Below are positions 1-8,013 of a stretch of DNA of 64,000 nucleotides, one piece after another. The notes under the pieces were generated by a model. The model made no database searches and was not told the origin of the DNA. It saw only the letters and a program-made list of their open reading frames with translations. Origin of the DNA: Methylophaga marina (GTDB lineage: Bacteria > Pseudomonadota > Gammaproteobacteria > Nitrosococcales > Methylophagaceae); the NCBI RefSeq assembly GCF_030296755.1, contig NZ_AP027741.1, forward strand, positions 1,731,001 to 1,795,000. The letters run 5' to 3'. Within the stretch, counting starts at the first letter, position 1. Each line of letters starts with the position of its first letter. A program made the translations under genes and the position numbers.

Positions 1-382
1 ACAAGGCCATGCTATCTGAAGTAATATTCCAGCTATGTTTTAACTCTGCTACAGACAATACTCTATGATCGGGAAGCCAGATATATAAACCATTTTTCAA
101 TAGCGTTGTCTGTTGCTCACCTGGGTAGTAGAAAGGGCGACAATTCGGTGCTAGATCTTTTATTAATAAACCAAATTGTGACATGGCTAAGATGGCCATA
201 TGATGTGCTGTCGCATCACTAAAGCGGTGTAAACGTTGAGCATGCCGAACTTCATCAGCAAAAGGGCCACCGCCAGGTACGATGATCACGGTTTCGTATT
301 CGCTGGCTCGACTTAATAATGTTAGCCATTGCTTAAGTTCTGGCGTATGAAAAAGACTACCACCCAGTTTAATAATTCGCAT
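1..382 (-). CDS. Amino acid kinase-family protein of the C1 carrier cluster (3' part missing)
   Basis: The gene starts with ATG at 382-380, one base after the pabB stop, and runs off the left edge of the window, so about 127 N-terminal residues are visible. The N-terminus has the kinase signature KLGGSL, then VPGGGPFADEVR, and near the visible end NITSDSMA, which fits the amino acid kinase (aspartate/glutamate/uridylate kinase) fold. Small kinases of this family are found with H4MPT genes in methylotrophs, and the archaeal family member MfnE phosphorylates a furan intermediate of methanofuran synthesis. A role in methylofuran synthesis is therefore inferred from family and neighbours; the substrate cannot be read from the sequence. 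Confidence 0.8.
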   Translation of the reverse strand, partial: MRIIKLGGSLFHTPELKQWLTLLSRASEYETVIIVPGGGPFADEVRHAQRLHRFSDATAHHMAILAMSQFGLLIKDLAPNCRPFYYPGEQQTTLLKNGLYIWLPDHRVLSVAELKHSWNITSDSMAL

Positions 383-383
383 G

Positions 384-1769
384 TTATTGTAAAAATTGAA
401 TTAGGTTAATCATTGCTGCTGCTTTATCGTGCACTTCTTGGTATTCCTCATCTGCATCAGAGTCTGCCACAATTCCGCCTCCAGCCCAGAATCTTAGACG
501 ATTATCACTGAATACCATGGTGCGAATAGTAATGTTGGTATCCATATTACCATCAAAACCAATATAGCCGATGCTTCCACAGTAGACACCGCGACGTTGG
601 GGTTCAAGCTCTTCTATAATTTCCATTGCTCGTAATTTTGGCGCGCCAGTTATAGAGCCGCCAGGGAAGCATGCTCTGAGTAAAGTCACCGCTGACTCTG
701 TCTTGGCCAAGGTACCTGTAATCGTGCTCACGAGGTGGTGGACAGTGGCAAAGCTCTCCAATGCAAAAGGGTGAGGGACCTGAATACTTCCCGGTTCACA
801 AACCTTACCAATATCATTCCTTAGCAGGTCGACAATCATTAAGTTCTCTGCACGATCTTTTAGGCTGTTTTGAAGTGACTCAGCAAGCAATCGATCTTTT
901 TCAGGATTATGGCGATCGCGAGGTCTTGTTCCCTTGATAGGTTTTGTTTCTACCTGTGTTCCCTCAACACGCAATAAGCGTTCAGGTGAAGAGCTTAATA
1001 CAGAGACGGTACCCGTATCAAAATAGGCTGAAAAGGGCGCTGAATTTTGTTTTCTTAAAGCCTGATAGGCTAACCATGAATCACCTTCAGCATTAACTTC
1101 AAAGCGCTTTGCCAGATTAACCTGATAACAATCGCCCTCAGTAATGTAGTTTTTTATTTTTTTGAAAGCTGACTTATACGATGTCGTATCGAAGTTACTT
1201 TTTAATCGACTGGTGATATTGAATGCTCTTGCTTGCTTGTCAGCTAAGGAGTTCAAGGTTTTGAGCAAGTCTGACCATCTATCCTCTGTATGAGGATCAA
1301 GACCATGACTAACCAGCCAGCTACGTTTCAACTTGTGATCAACGACGACTGCCCAGTCATAAATGCCCACTGCCATGTCTGGAATCTGTTCAGCATCTTC
1401 AGCCACTGCTGGTAGTGTCTCCAGATAGCGACCTAAATCATAAGCAAAGTAGCCAATCGCACCACCGGTAAAAGGTAATGATGTTGTGTCTTGTTTGTAG
1501 CGCTGTAAAAGATCATTGAGCAGTAGAAAGGGGTCGGATGTCACCGTTTTTTTATTCTGACTCTCTGAGATCACTGTTGTGCCATCAGTCGTTTCTAATG
1601 TCATAAATGGGGCAGCAGCCAGAATGTCAAAGCGGCCAATATCGGGTGAAGTATTGGCACTATCCAGCATCACTGGCCAAGGAAAGTGACGGATACGGCA
1701 AAAAAGCTCAGCGCTATCTTCAAGATAAGGGAGTTCAGTGGTTAAACGTGGGTATTCAGAGTTCATCAT
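384..1769 (-). CDS. pabB: Aminodeoxychorismate synthase component I
   Basis: PabB converts chorismate, with ammonia delivered by PabA, to 4-amino-4-deoxychorismate, the precursor of p-aminobenzoate. The 461-residue protein has the chorismate-binding domain in its C-terminal half, with KPIKGTRPR near residue 280 and the PGGSITGAPK motif near residue 370; the KPIKGT lysine favours PabB/TrpE over isochorismate synthase. The N-terminal half matches the TrpE/PabB N-terminal domain. It lies head to tail between an amino acid kinase and a hydantoinase-like gene of the C1 cluster. p-Aminobenzoate is a building block of both folate and H4MPT, so this copy may be devoted to H4MPT synthesis. TrpE is the alternative, but no tryptophan genes are nearby. 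Confidence 0.9.
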   Translation of the reverse strand: MMNSEYPRLTTELPYLEDSAELFCRIRHFPWPVMLDSANTSPDIGRFDILAAAPFMTLETTDGTTVISESQNKKTVTSDPFLLLNDLLQRYKQDTTSLPFTGGAIGYFAYDLGRYLETLPAVAEDAEQIPDMAVGIYDWAVVVDHKLKRSWLVSHGLDPHTEDRWSDLLKTLNSLADKQARAFNITSRLKSNFDTTSYKSAFKKIKNYITEGDCYQVNLAKRFEVNAEGDSWLAYQALRKQNSAPFSAYFDTGTVSVLSSSPERLLRVEGTQVETKPIKGTRPRDRHNPEKDRLLAESLQNSLKDRAENLMIVDLLRNDIGKVCEPGSIQVPHPFALESFATVHHLVSTITGTLAKTESAVTLLRACFPGGSITGAPKLRAMEIIEELEPQRRGVYCGSIGYIGFDGNMDTNITIRTMVFSDNRLRFWAGGGIVADSDADEEYQEVHDKAAAMINLIQFLQ

Positions 1770-1775
1770 GTTATT

Positions 1776-2822
1776 TTACGATAACTGCTGTGCAGCAAGA
1801 AGCGCTAATGCCGTAGCGGGAGCATAGGATGCAGCATCAGGATGATGCTGACAGAAGGCAGCATAATCCACATAAGGACGATTGAGTCGTGATGCGCATT
1901 TCTCGACGATGAATTGCCCAATTCCTGCACCTATAATCGGACTTGATGGTTGCCAATCAGGAAATTGACTTAATACTTGATAGCAGCCATTAAGGATCTG
2001 TTGCATTTGCTTCTCAGCAAAATAAGCGGCTACATTCTGCCATTGTGCGTCGGTGGCATCACGGGCGTCAGAGCCCAACATTCTGGCTAACCGTTGTTGG
2101 CTATGCGTTTGAGTCCATGGCTGGCCATCAGTACTACTATCTTGAATATCGCTCTCATTGAGTTGATTCAATATCAGCCAGATATCAGCACTACTGGCAA
2201 ACCATTCTGCAGCCAGGGAAACCCGATTGCCGTGTAATGGGGCAGCATCACTTATCGCTATTAACGGTGTTCGTATCGCACCGGTATAGACCAGCTCGCC
2301 CGAGCATTGTCGTCCATAATCGGTTGTGGCTGTTGCCGAAACTTGGTGACGATCAATCCCAATGATATCGCAGGTCGTGCTGCCGATATCAATGAATAAC
2401 CCCTGTTCAATATGTTGAGCAGCAAGCAATGCACTTGCTTGCCAGTTCATTGAAGCAATATTCTGCCATTGCTCAATCGCTTGATTTTTTGTTAGCCAAG
2501 TTGCCTGACCAGCAAAGAAACGCACGTCACTGTTATTGAGGTGAGCGTCAATAGTTTCGACAATCGCTTTCACTCCTTCTTGGCGATCAGGGAAGGCATC
2601 TACGAGTTCTCCTGTCATGGTAATGTAATGACCAGCCGTAGCTTTGGGTAATAGAGCAAGGGCAGATCTGATGCTTTCATTCAGGGCATCAATGCCTTTC
2701 CATAAGGCGCAGGGGAGTTGAAAGACATGTAGTAAATTTCCCGTTGCATCAGCATAAGCCACTTTAAGATGTGCGCCACCAATATCCCAGCCGCAAAATG
2801 CCATATTAGTTTGTGTTGTCAT
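1776..2822 (-). CDS. H4MPT-linked C1 transfer protein, hydantoinase/oxoprolinase-like (MfnF-like)
   Basis: This is a 348-residue protein of the actin/HSP70-like ATPase fold. The first nucleotide-binding loop is visible as GWDIGGAHLK at residues 11-20 and the second as FIDIGSTTCDIIG near residue 145. The family is restricted largely to methanogens and H4MPT-using methylotrophs and is commonly annotated as an H4MPT-linked C1 transfer protein. The archaeal relative MfnF couples two intermediates of methanofuran synthesis, so a methylofuran step is the best guess. Its start overlaps the end of the upstream ATP-grasp gene by 17 bases, which implies translational coupling. The exact reaction in this bacterium is inferred. 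Confidence 0.85.
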   Translation of the reverse strand: MTTQTNMAFCGWDIGGAHLKVAYADATGNLLHVFQLPCALWKGIDALNESIRSALALLPKATAGHYITMTGELVDAFPDRQEGVKAIVETIDAHLNNSDVRFFAGQATWLTKNQAIEQWQNIASMNWQASALLAAQHIEQGLFIDIGSTTCDIIGIDRHQVSATATTDYGRQCSGELVYTGAIRTPLIAISDAAPLHGNRVSLAAEWFASSADIWLILNQLNESDIQDSSTDGQPWTQTHSQQRLARMLGSDARDATDAQWQNVAAYFAEKQMQQILNGCYQVLSQFPDWQPSSPIIGAGIGQFIVEKCASRLNRPYVDYAAFCQHHPDAASYAPATALALLAAQQLS

Positions 2823-3771
2823 GGTTGAGTGCTTGTATGTGTGTATTCAATAATCTTGCAGGATTTGTTTGGCTTCGCATGGCTGGTTCTGCATAGGTTG
2901 TGGTCAGTCGCGGATTGACTTCTACTACATAAATGACGTTGTCAGTTTTGATAAGATCAACACCAACGAAGCCCCATAGCCCTGGGATTGCCATACGAAT
3001 CTGTTCAGCGATTTCTTGTGCTTTCTCAATGGACAGCATATCAAATCGTTGGGCTTCAAATGCGTCTAAGTGCAGCTGTTGCTGATGTTTTTTTACATGC
3101 TGAATATTGACGGATAGTAAGTGAGACTTTTCACCTGTCATAAACAGACTCAAGCTTAGGCTGTCACCGTAAATATATGGCTGAACGATAAACCGGTCTT
3201 TGTTTAAGGTTAAAAGCTGATGTCTGGCATCAATACTGTTGTATACATACGTGTCCTCACAGCCGGCACCATCCATGGGTTTTAAGACCCACTGATGGTG
3301 ATCATGGTGATCTTTGTAAAGCCACTCATCGGCTGTGAAGGTGACTGGTGTCTTTATCTGATGAGCTTTAAATTGCTGATATGTTCGGTATTTATCAGTA
3401 CATAAAAGAATAGCTTCAGTACGGCAATTAAGGATGGTTTTGGATTGTTGTTCGAGACTTTGTATTAAATCAAACAATATTAAATCCGTTTCGGGTGCGA
3501 TAATGAGAAACACGTCATAGCGTTGCTGGCATTGTAACCAAGTCTGATTGAATTGCTTTTGAGTTTGGATGGGGTAGGTGGTTATACGCTCTGTTGAGAA
3601 AGGTAAAGCTGGAAGCCGCTCATCTCGCATAATGGCGATGTGATGATCATATGCCTGTAAATCCTGACAAATGCTTGCCAGCATTAATTCACCTTCGTGC
3701 ATCAAACCAGCGGAAAAAACCGTTTCTGATAACGCACCACTGGTAAGATGTTCGTATATAAAAATTGTCAT
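2806..3771 (-). CDS. ATP-grasp ligase of the H4MPT/methylofuran cluster (MfnD-like)
   Basis: This 321-residue protein has an ATP-grasp domain in its C-terminal two thirds. Visible parts are WVLKPMDGAGCEDT near residue 175, the nucleotide-binding lysine and glycine loop, and VVEVNPRLTTTYA near residue 288, which carries the metal-binding Glu and Asn. ATP-grasp enzymes join a carboxylate to an amine or thiol through an acyl phosphate. A protein of this type is a regular member of H4MPT gene clusters in methylotrophs, and archaeal MfnD ligates tyramine and glutamate in methanofuran synthesis. It is the first gene of a minus-strand unit leading into the MfnF-like gene, pabB and the kinase. Substrates are inferred. 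Confidence 0.8.
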   Translation of the reverse strand: MTIFIYEHLTSGALSETVFSAGLMHEGELMLASICQDLQAYDHHIAIMRDERLPALPFSTERITTYPIQTQKQFNQTWLQCQQRYDVFLIIAPETDLILFDLIQSLEQQSKTILNCRTEAILLCTDKYRTYQQFKAHQIKTPVTFTADEWLYKDHHDHHQWVLKPMDGAGCEDTYVYNSIDARHQLLTLNKDRFIVQPYIYGDSLSLSLFMTGEKSHLLSVNIQHVKKHQQQLHLDAFEAQRFDMLSIEKAQEIAEQIRMAIPGLWGFVGVDLIKTDNVIYVVEVNPRLTTTYAEPAMRSQTNPARLLNTHIQALNHDNTN

Positions 3772-3793
3772 TTAAGCGGACATATTAAGAACT

Positions 3794-4507
3794 ATGAATA
3801 TTATACCTGTCATTGATATTCGTGATGGTATTGTTGTGCATGCACGGGGTGGCGAAAGAGCAAACTACCAGCCATTAAAGTCACTATTAACTCAGTCTGT
3901 GAAGCTAGAACAAGTCATTGATGATTTACTCGCGTGGTACCCATTCAAACAGCTCTACATTGCCGATCTCGATGCCATTGAGCAAAAACAACATACGCCT
4001 CAACAATATCAACATTTAATCGACACATTTCCACAACTGAGCCTCTGGCTTGATGCTGGTATTACTGAGATGAGTGCGTATTCATATTATCCGATGTCGC
4101 CACAATTACGTCTTGTCCTTGGAAGTGAAACGCTGACAGATCTGCAATTGTTAAAAGCGCCGCATGTCAGACAACAGTCAATTTTGTCTCTGGACAAGAA
4201 GTCTGGATCCATTTTGGGCAGTGAAGAAATAGTAAAAGAGCCAGCTTATTGGACACAAACATGTATAGCCATGAGCTTAGATAATGTAGGTACAGATAAG
4301 GGACCAGACTTTGACTGGCTCAAATCATTAATGAAAGAGCAAGAATGCGTGAAATGGTATGCTGCGGGTGGAGTACGTGATGAAGCTGATTTAAGTCAGT
4401 TAGCACAAATAGGTGCCACAGGGGTATTAGTAGCCAGTGCATTGCACACTGGTAAATTAGGTCGCTCGAATATAGAACGATTAAGCAGGGACATCACTCT
4501 TCCGTAG
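3794..4507 (+). CDS. HisA/HisF-like TIM-barrel protein of the C1 cluster
   Basis: This 237-residue protein resembles phosphoribosyl isomerase HisA: PVIDIRDGIVVHA at the N-terminus is a variant of the HisA start, and YAAGGVRDEADL near residue 190 matches the C-terminal phosphate-binding loop. It is divergent enough from true HisA that histidine synthesis is unlikely, and no other his gene is present. HisA-like genes recur in H4MPT clusters of methylotrophs, where their role is unproven. It is the only plus-strand gene in this cluster. It starts 22 bases from the divergent ATP-grasp gene and converges with fae. The stop codon lies inside a perfect hairpin. Confidence 0.8.
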   Translation: MNIIPVIDIRDGIVVHARGGERANYQPLKSLLTQSVKLEQVIDDLLAWYPFKQLYIADLDAIEQKQHTPQQYQHLIDTFPQLSLWLDAGITEMSAYSYYPMSPQLRLVLGSETLTDLQLLKAPHVRQQSILSLDKKSGSILGSEEIVKEPAYWTQTCIAMSLDNVGTDKGPDFDWLKSLMKEQECVKWYAAGGVRDEADLSQLAQIGATGVLVASALHTGKLGRSNIERLSRDITLP

Positions 4508-4518
4508 AAGAGTGATGT
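4491..4518. terminator. Perfect hairpin spanning the stop codon of the HisA-like gene
   Basis: A 12-base arm (4491-4502) pairs perfectly with 4507-4518 around a four-base loop, CGTA. The TAG stop of the HisA-like gene is at 4505-4507, so the structure covers the gene end and sits between two convergent genes. No run of T follows on either strand, so it is not a classic intrinsic terminator. It may act as a bidirectional transcription barrier or an RNA 3'-end stabiliser. Confidence 0.55.
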
Positions 4519-4533
4519 ATGTAAGCTTAAATC

Positions 4534-5094
4534 TTACTTAGCACCAAATGGGTGTTCGCTAGATTTGTATTGTGCAACAACGTCAGCCGCTTTTGGCTCA
4601 CGAGCAACAGCACGTTTGATAGCTTCTTTAGTAGCGCGATAGTTCCAATCTTGGATTTTTTCATCGCTATCAGCAGTTGGAGAAATGAATACGCCAACGC
4701 AGATAAAGCAATCATCAGCTTCACCAGCTGGGATAGTGCCATCTTCAACACATTCAGCAACAGCAAGTGAAACACCACGCTGTGCTGGGCCGAACATTTG
4801 AACGGCTTGTTTCATGTTTTTGATGGTGACTTTGTTGAACATTACAGTTGCAGGCTTAACCATTAAGTTAGGCGCAACAACAGCCAACAAGCCATTAACC
4901 CCTTGTTTCTGGTCGGTGAGAGTACGGCAGAAGGCATCTTCTGCTGCAGAACCACGTGGACCCATGATTAAGTCAATGTGTGCAACGTTGTCTAAGTCAC
5001 CATCTTCGATGACCAATGATTCACCTACAAGTACGCGATCGATAACTGGCATGTTATATTTTCCTGTTCCAAAAAAATTGTCAAAAAGGCTCAT
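4534..5094 (-). CDS. fae: Formaldehyde-activating enzyme
   Basis: Fae joins formaldehyde to tetrahydromethanopterin to give methylene-H4MPT, the entry step of H4MPT-linked formaldehyde oxidation in the cytoplasm. The protein has 186 residues. The core starts at VLVGESLV and shows [17 protein letters not shown] near residue 40; the conserved active-site His lies in HIDL. Canonical Fae starts near the internal Met15, but the ATG at 5094 has a near-ideal AAGGAGGG seven bases upstream, so the extended start is preferred. Fae is normally very abundant, and the strong ribosome site fits that. It lies downstream of the CitG-like gene with a 61-base gap. Confidence 0.97.
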   Translation of the reverse strand: MSLFDNFFGTGKYNMPVIDRVLVGESLVIEDGDLDNVAHIDLIMGPRGSAAEDAFCRTLTDQKQGVNGLLAVVAPNLMVKPATVMFNKVTIKNMKQAVQMFGPAQRGVSLAVAECVEDGTIPAGEADDCFICVGVFISPTADSDEKIQDWNYRATKEAIKRAVAREPKAADVVAQYKSSEHPFGAK

Positions 5095-5155
5095 TTTTTT
5101 CCCTCCTTATTGTGAAAGGAAGGGTTTATACGTAATAAAGGAACGTATCACCTGC

Positions 5156-6067
5156 TCAGTGCCGTCCGCTAAATGCTTCGTGGTACTGAAATTCATTAAA
5201 AGAAAGCAATTGCTTAAATTTATAAAGCAACAAGGTGGCTGCAATAAGATCAGCCGATGTCCCTGGATTAATTGCTTTCTCTTTTAATTCTTTATCCCAG
5301 TGAGTGAGTGCATCAAAATGGGTCTCTACAGTACCCGTTTCTTCTATTTGGATCACAAACTGTTTTGCTCTCTCACTGACTTTGGTTGCCAGCGCAGTGG
5401 ATTGCTTACGGGATATCAAGCTATCCAACGCCTTCGATAACAACTTAAGATACGCGAAAGCCGTTGCCCATTCAACACTTTCCCCAGAATTTATCGCTTT
5501 TGTCAATGATGGTAAACTCAGATCCCATAGCGTGTTGAAATTATTGATATATTGCTGTGCAATATGATCACGATTTTTTGCTAAATCCATCGCTTCAAGC
5601 AAGGTAATGGTTGGTACTGCGCTGATATCCTGTTGGTCTTGTTTACCTAGTCCACCCGCTTCAGCTAAACGAATGGCTTGGTAGCAATCGATGGCATCAT
5701 CTACAGTCAGATTATTGAGTACGACTTGAAGACGTTCTGGAAGTTCGTCAAAGGTTTCACACGACTGAACAGCCTGACACAGTGGTGCAAACAGTAAAAC
5801 AATACCTAAGTTGGTATTGCAGTTGACAACACGTCGGGTTGCCTGAATCGATTGCAAAATACGTTCACCTACGGTCAAATCAGGTTTTGCCATAACCGGG
5901 GCGATAGCGTGAGCACTTTTAATAAAATCTTCCACCACCATATTATGCCCATCACTGATGACATTAACATTACCGGGTTTGGGGGCAGAGACCTCTTGCT
6001 CACAGGCCCAGAATACAGCGTCTTTTAAATCTGACTCAGAGAGCATGGGTCGCTTGTTTTTGTTCAA
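5156..6067 (-). CDS. CitG/MdcB-like protein of the H4MPT cluster
   Basis: This 303-residue protein belongs to the triphosphoribosyl-dephospho-CoA synthase (CitG/MdcB) family. The hallmark APKPGNVN occurs near residue 30, and GLGKQDQQD near residue 160 is a second family-like segment. No citrate or malonate lyase genes are near. In methylotrophs a CitG-like gene is a constant member of the mch-fae cluster (often called orf5 in Methylobacterium) and is thought to serve H4MPT synthesis, perhaps in phosphoribosyl transfer. Its start overlaps the end of the upstream RimK-like gene by 32 bases, which indicates one operon. The biochemical step is not established from sequence. Confidence 0.85.
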   Translation of the reverse strand: MNKNKRPMLSESDLKDAVFWACEQEVSAPKPGNVNVISDGHNMVVEDFIKSAHAIAPVMAKPDLTVGERILQSIQATRRVVNCNTNLGIVLLFAPLCQAVQSCETFDELPERLQVVLNNLTVDDAIDCYQAIRLAEAGGLGKQDQQDISAVPTITLLEAMDLAKNRDHIAQQYINNFNTLWDLSLPSLTKAINSGESVEWATAFAYLKLLSKALDSLISRKQSTALATKVSERAKQFVIQIEETGTVETHFDALTHWDKELKEKAINPGTSADLIAATLLLYKFKQLLSFNEFQYHEAFSGRH

Positions 6068-6950
6068 TACGTTTGACTAATGCTTTAGCCAGGTGCATAG
6101 CCACATCCGTTCCGGTAGCTTGATAGAGTCCTTTCCAAGCTGGAACACTGTTCACTTCTAACACGGTAAAGTGTCCATTTTTATCCCTGATCAGATCGAC
6201 ACCGGCATAGTCTGCATTCACTGCTGCCGTCGCTTTGACAGCTAATTGCCTCATCTCTTCGGTGACCGTGGTAGCAAAACAGCTGGCTCCTTGAGCAAAA
6301 TTGGTTATCCATTTATTGGCGCGTCGGCTCATGGCGGCGCAGACTTCATTATCAATGACCAATAGACGCCAATCCTGCCAGATACCTTCAAGTTCTGGTG
6401 CAATATATTCCTGCAGATAATAAGCACCACCAACAGGAGGAAGTTGTTCGAATTGCGATAATTCTTCGATTAAGGTGATACCTTTACCTTGGCAGCCGAA
6501 TAACGGTTTCATCACGATTTTATTACCCATATTCAATTCTCGGGTAATGATCTGTTTGGCCATATTGCTGTCTTCGCATGCCCAGGTTCTTGGCGTGCTC
6601 AATCCAGCCTGATTCAGGCGTAATGATGTTCTGGCTTTATCTACCGTGTATTCGATAGCCGTTGCTGGGTTAAAAACAGGAATTCCCAATTCAGCTAAGG
6701 TATGCAGGACATCCATGCGAAGGGTGATTTGTTCGAGAAATCCTGGCGCAATACCTCGAACCATAGCGGCGGCGGGTAATTCATTCTCAAAGCCGGGAAT
6801 AAACAAACCGGTCGGGGAGTCTAGATCGATTCGACATGCCGCTAAGTCTGTTAACACTGCTTCGATACCAAACTGGCTCAGTGAATGTGTTAATTGTTCA
6901 CTGTGCCAGCCGTGGGTATCGTTAAAAATAACAAGGCGGTTTGACGCCAT
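6036..6950 (-). CDS. RimK-like ATP-grasp glutamate ligase of H4MPT synthesis
   Basis: This 304-residue ATP-grasp protein is of the RimK type. Visible are an N-terminal domain with LFIPGFENELPAA, the ATP-binding segment KIVMKPLFGCQGKGITLIEE near residues 145-164, and the metal-binding end FTVLEVNSVPAWKGL near residue 265. RimK relatives add glutamate to small molecules or peptides; archaeal MptN adds glutamate to H4MPT. The gene sits between mch and the CitG-like gene, starting seven bases after the mch stop, and overlaps the next gene. The likely role is glutamylation of dephospho-H4MPT or of methylofuran, which in Methylobacterium carries a long polyglutamate chain. Confidence 0.85.
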   Translation of the reverse strand: MASNRLVIFNDTHGWHSEQLTHSLSQFGIEAVLTDLAACRIDLDSPTGLFIPGFENELPAAAMVRGIAPGFLEQITLRMDVLHTLAELGIPVFNPATAIEYTVDKARTSLRLNQAGLSTPRTWACEDSNMAKQIITRELNMGNKIVMKPLFGCQGKGITLIEELSQFEQLPPVGGAYYLQEYIAPELEGIWQDWRLLVIDNEVCAAMSRRANKWITNFAQGASCFATTVTEEMRQLAVKATAAVNADYAGVDLIRDKNGHFTVLEVNSVPAWKGLYQATGTDVAMHLAKALVKRIEQKQATHAL

Positions 6951-6956
6951 AGTGAT

Positions 6957-7940
6957 TTAAAGTCCGAAAGAAAGATTGAGTAATTCCTGATTCAGCTCAC
7001 CAGCAGTGAAGCTTTTACCTGTTTTTGTGCTAGTCACAATCACTTTACCTGGACTGAACAACATGCCATCAATTTTGAAAAAGTCATATTCATAAGATTT
7101 AAAGATGTCGGCAAAGGGACGGCCATAGTCTGATGAAGTATTACTAGGCATTTTTTCAGCCAGATCTTTCGCTTCTTCATCTGTAGCATCAACAAATAAA
7201 TGTACTTGGCCACCAAATAAAATTGCATCATTAGTGCGGCCCATGGCAGTCATAAAGTCACCACCTGGAGGCGCGACTGGCGTTGAGCCATAACCATCAA
7301 CAATTTTTTCTAACGGGAAATGCAGTTCGTGTGCTTTATGCATGGCGACTTCCAGGACACGGATAGCAATTTGCATCACACCAGCCAGACTCGAGGTAGG
7401 CGTCAAGATGAACGTGAGGTTTTCAGGCTTAATACCACAGTTATTGGCCACTTTTTCAGCCACTTCTACTGGCGGGAAACTATCTACTTCCAGAACAATG
7501 ACGGTTGATTCAGCTTCGTCTTTGTAACCAAACTCTTTGAAAATTTCTTCTCTAGCTGCCAGCGCACGACCGGGGCCAGAGCCTAAAGCAAAGAACTTAC
7601 TGTCTTCGCTTTTATGAGATAAGCTCCATCCGGCATATTGACTGCCGAGGCAACTTAAAACGGGGGTCTTAGCATGGACATTAACTGACCATGGCCAGTT
7701 GGCAAAGCCACTGTTGGTACCCATGGTGGCCGTACCCAGCCCACCCATACAAATTTCACCAATAAGACGTCCGGCTTCCAGCCCGCCGTTACAGTTAATG
7801 CCAGCATCAACCACCCGAGTGTCATTGCTTAAGGTGCTGATTTCAAGTTGTAATGCTTCAGCATTATCAATTAAGGCATCCACTAATGGTTGGCAGGCAG
7901 CGTTTACACTGGTCCATTTGGCTGAAATGTCTGTGCTCAT
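6957..7940 (-). CDS. mch: Methenyltetrahydromethanopterin cyclohydrolase
   Basis: Mch hydrolyses methenyl-H4MPT to formyl-H4MPT in the cytoplasm, the step after Fae and methylene-H4MPT dehydrogenase. The 327-residue length is typical. Recognisable segments are [20 protein letters not shown] near residues 45-64, the glycine-rich GGLGTATMG after it, and [20 protein letters not shown] near residue 217. The start has AGGAC seven bases upstream. It is the first gene of the mch, RimK-like, CitG-like, fae unit. Dehydrogenase mtdB and the fhc formyltransferase/hydrolase genes are not in this window. Confidence 0.97.
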   Translation of the reverse strand: MSTDISAKWTSVNAACQPLVDALIDNAEALQLEISTLSNDTRVVDAGINCNGGLEAGRLIGEICMGGLGTATMGTNSGFANWPWSVNVHAKTPVLSCLGSQYAGWSLSHKSEDSKFFALGSGPGRALAAREEIFKEFGYKDEAESTVIVLEVDSFPPVEVAEKVANNCGIKPENLTFILTPTSSLAGVMQIAIRVLEVAMHKAHELHFPLEKIVDGYGSTPVAPPGGDFMTAMGRTNDAILFGGQVHLFVDATDEEAKDLAEKMPSNTSSDYGRPFADIFKSYEYDFFKIDGMLFSPGKVIVTSTKTGKSFTAGELNQELLNLSFGL

Positions 7941-7980
7941 TGTAACGTCCTATAGATAGAGTCGAAAAAAGATTCATTAG

Positions 7981-7986
7981 ATTATA
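7981..7986 (-). promoter_or_regulatory. Putative -10 element upstream of mch
   Basis: The minus strand reads TATAAT here, 41 bases upstream of the mch ATG, in the short gap after cca. A clear -35 box at ideal spacing is not visible (a TTGCAT lies 19 bases upstream), so this is a weak call. It would let mch be transcribed independently of cca. Confidence 0.35.
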
Positions 7987-8013
7987 CGTGATGAAGGGCT
8001 GGCTTATGCAAGG

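Noticed and set aside
3794..4507. Annotation as true hisA of histidine synthesis
   Set aside because: The sequence is divergent from HisA, there are no other his genes, and it sits in an H4MPT cluster where HisA-like genes are recurrent.
5094..5155. Promoter for fae in the gap after the CitG-like gene
   Set aside because: A TATAAA-like box and an ATACGT/ACGTAT inverted repeat are visible, but no clear -35 pairing could be assigned, so no feature is reported.
4814..5287. 157-codon frame on the plus strand opposite fae and the CitG-like gene
   Set aside because: It is antisense to two well-supported genes and resembles no protein; fae has a strong ribosome site and full family match.
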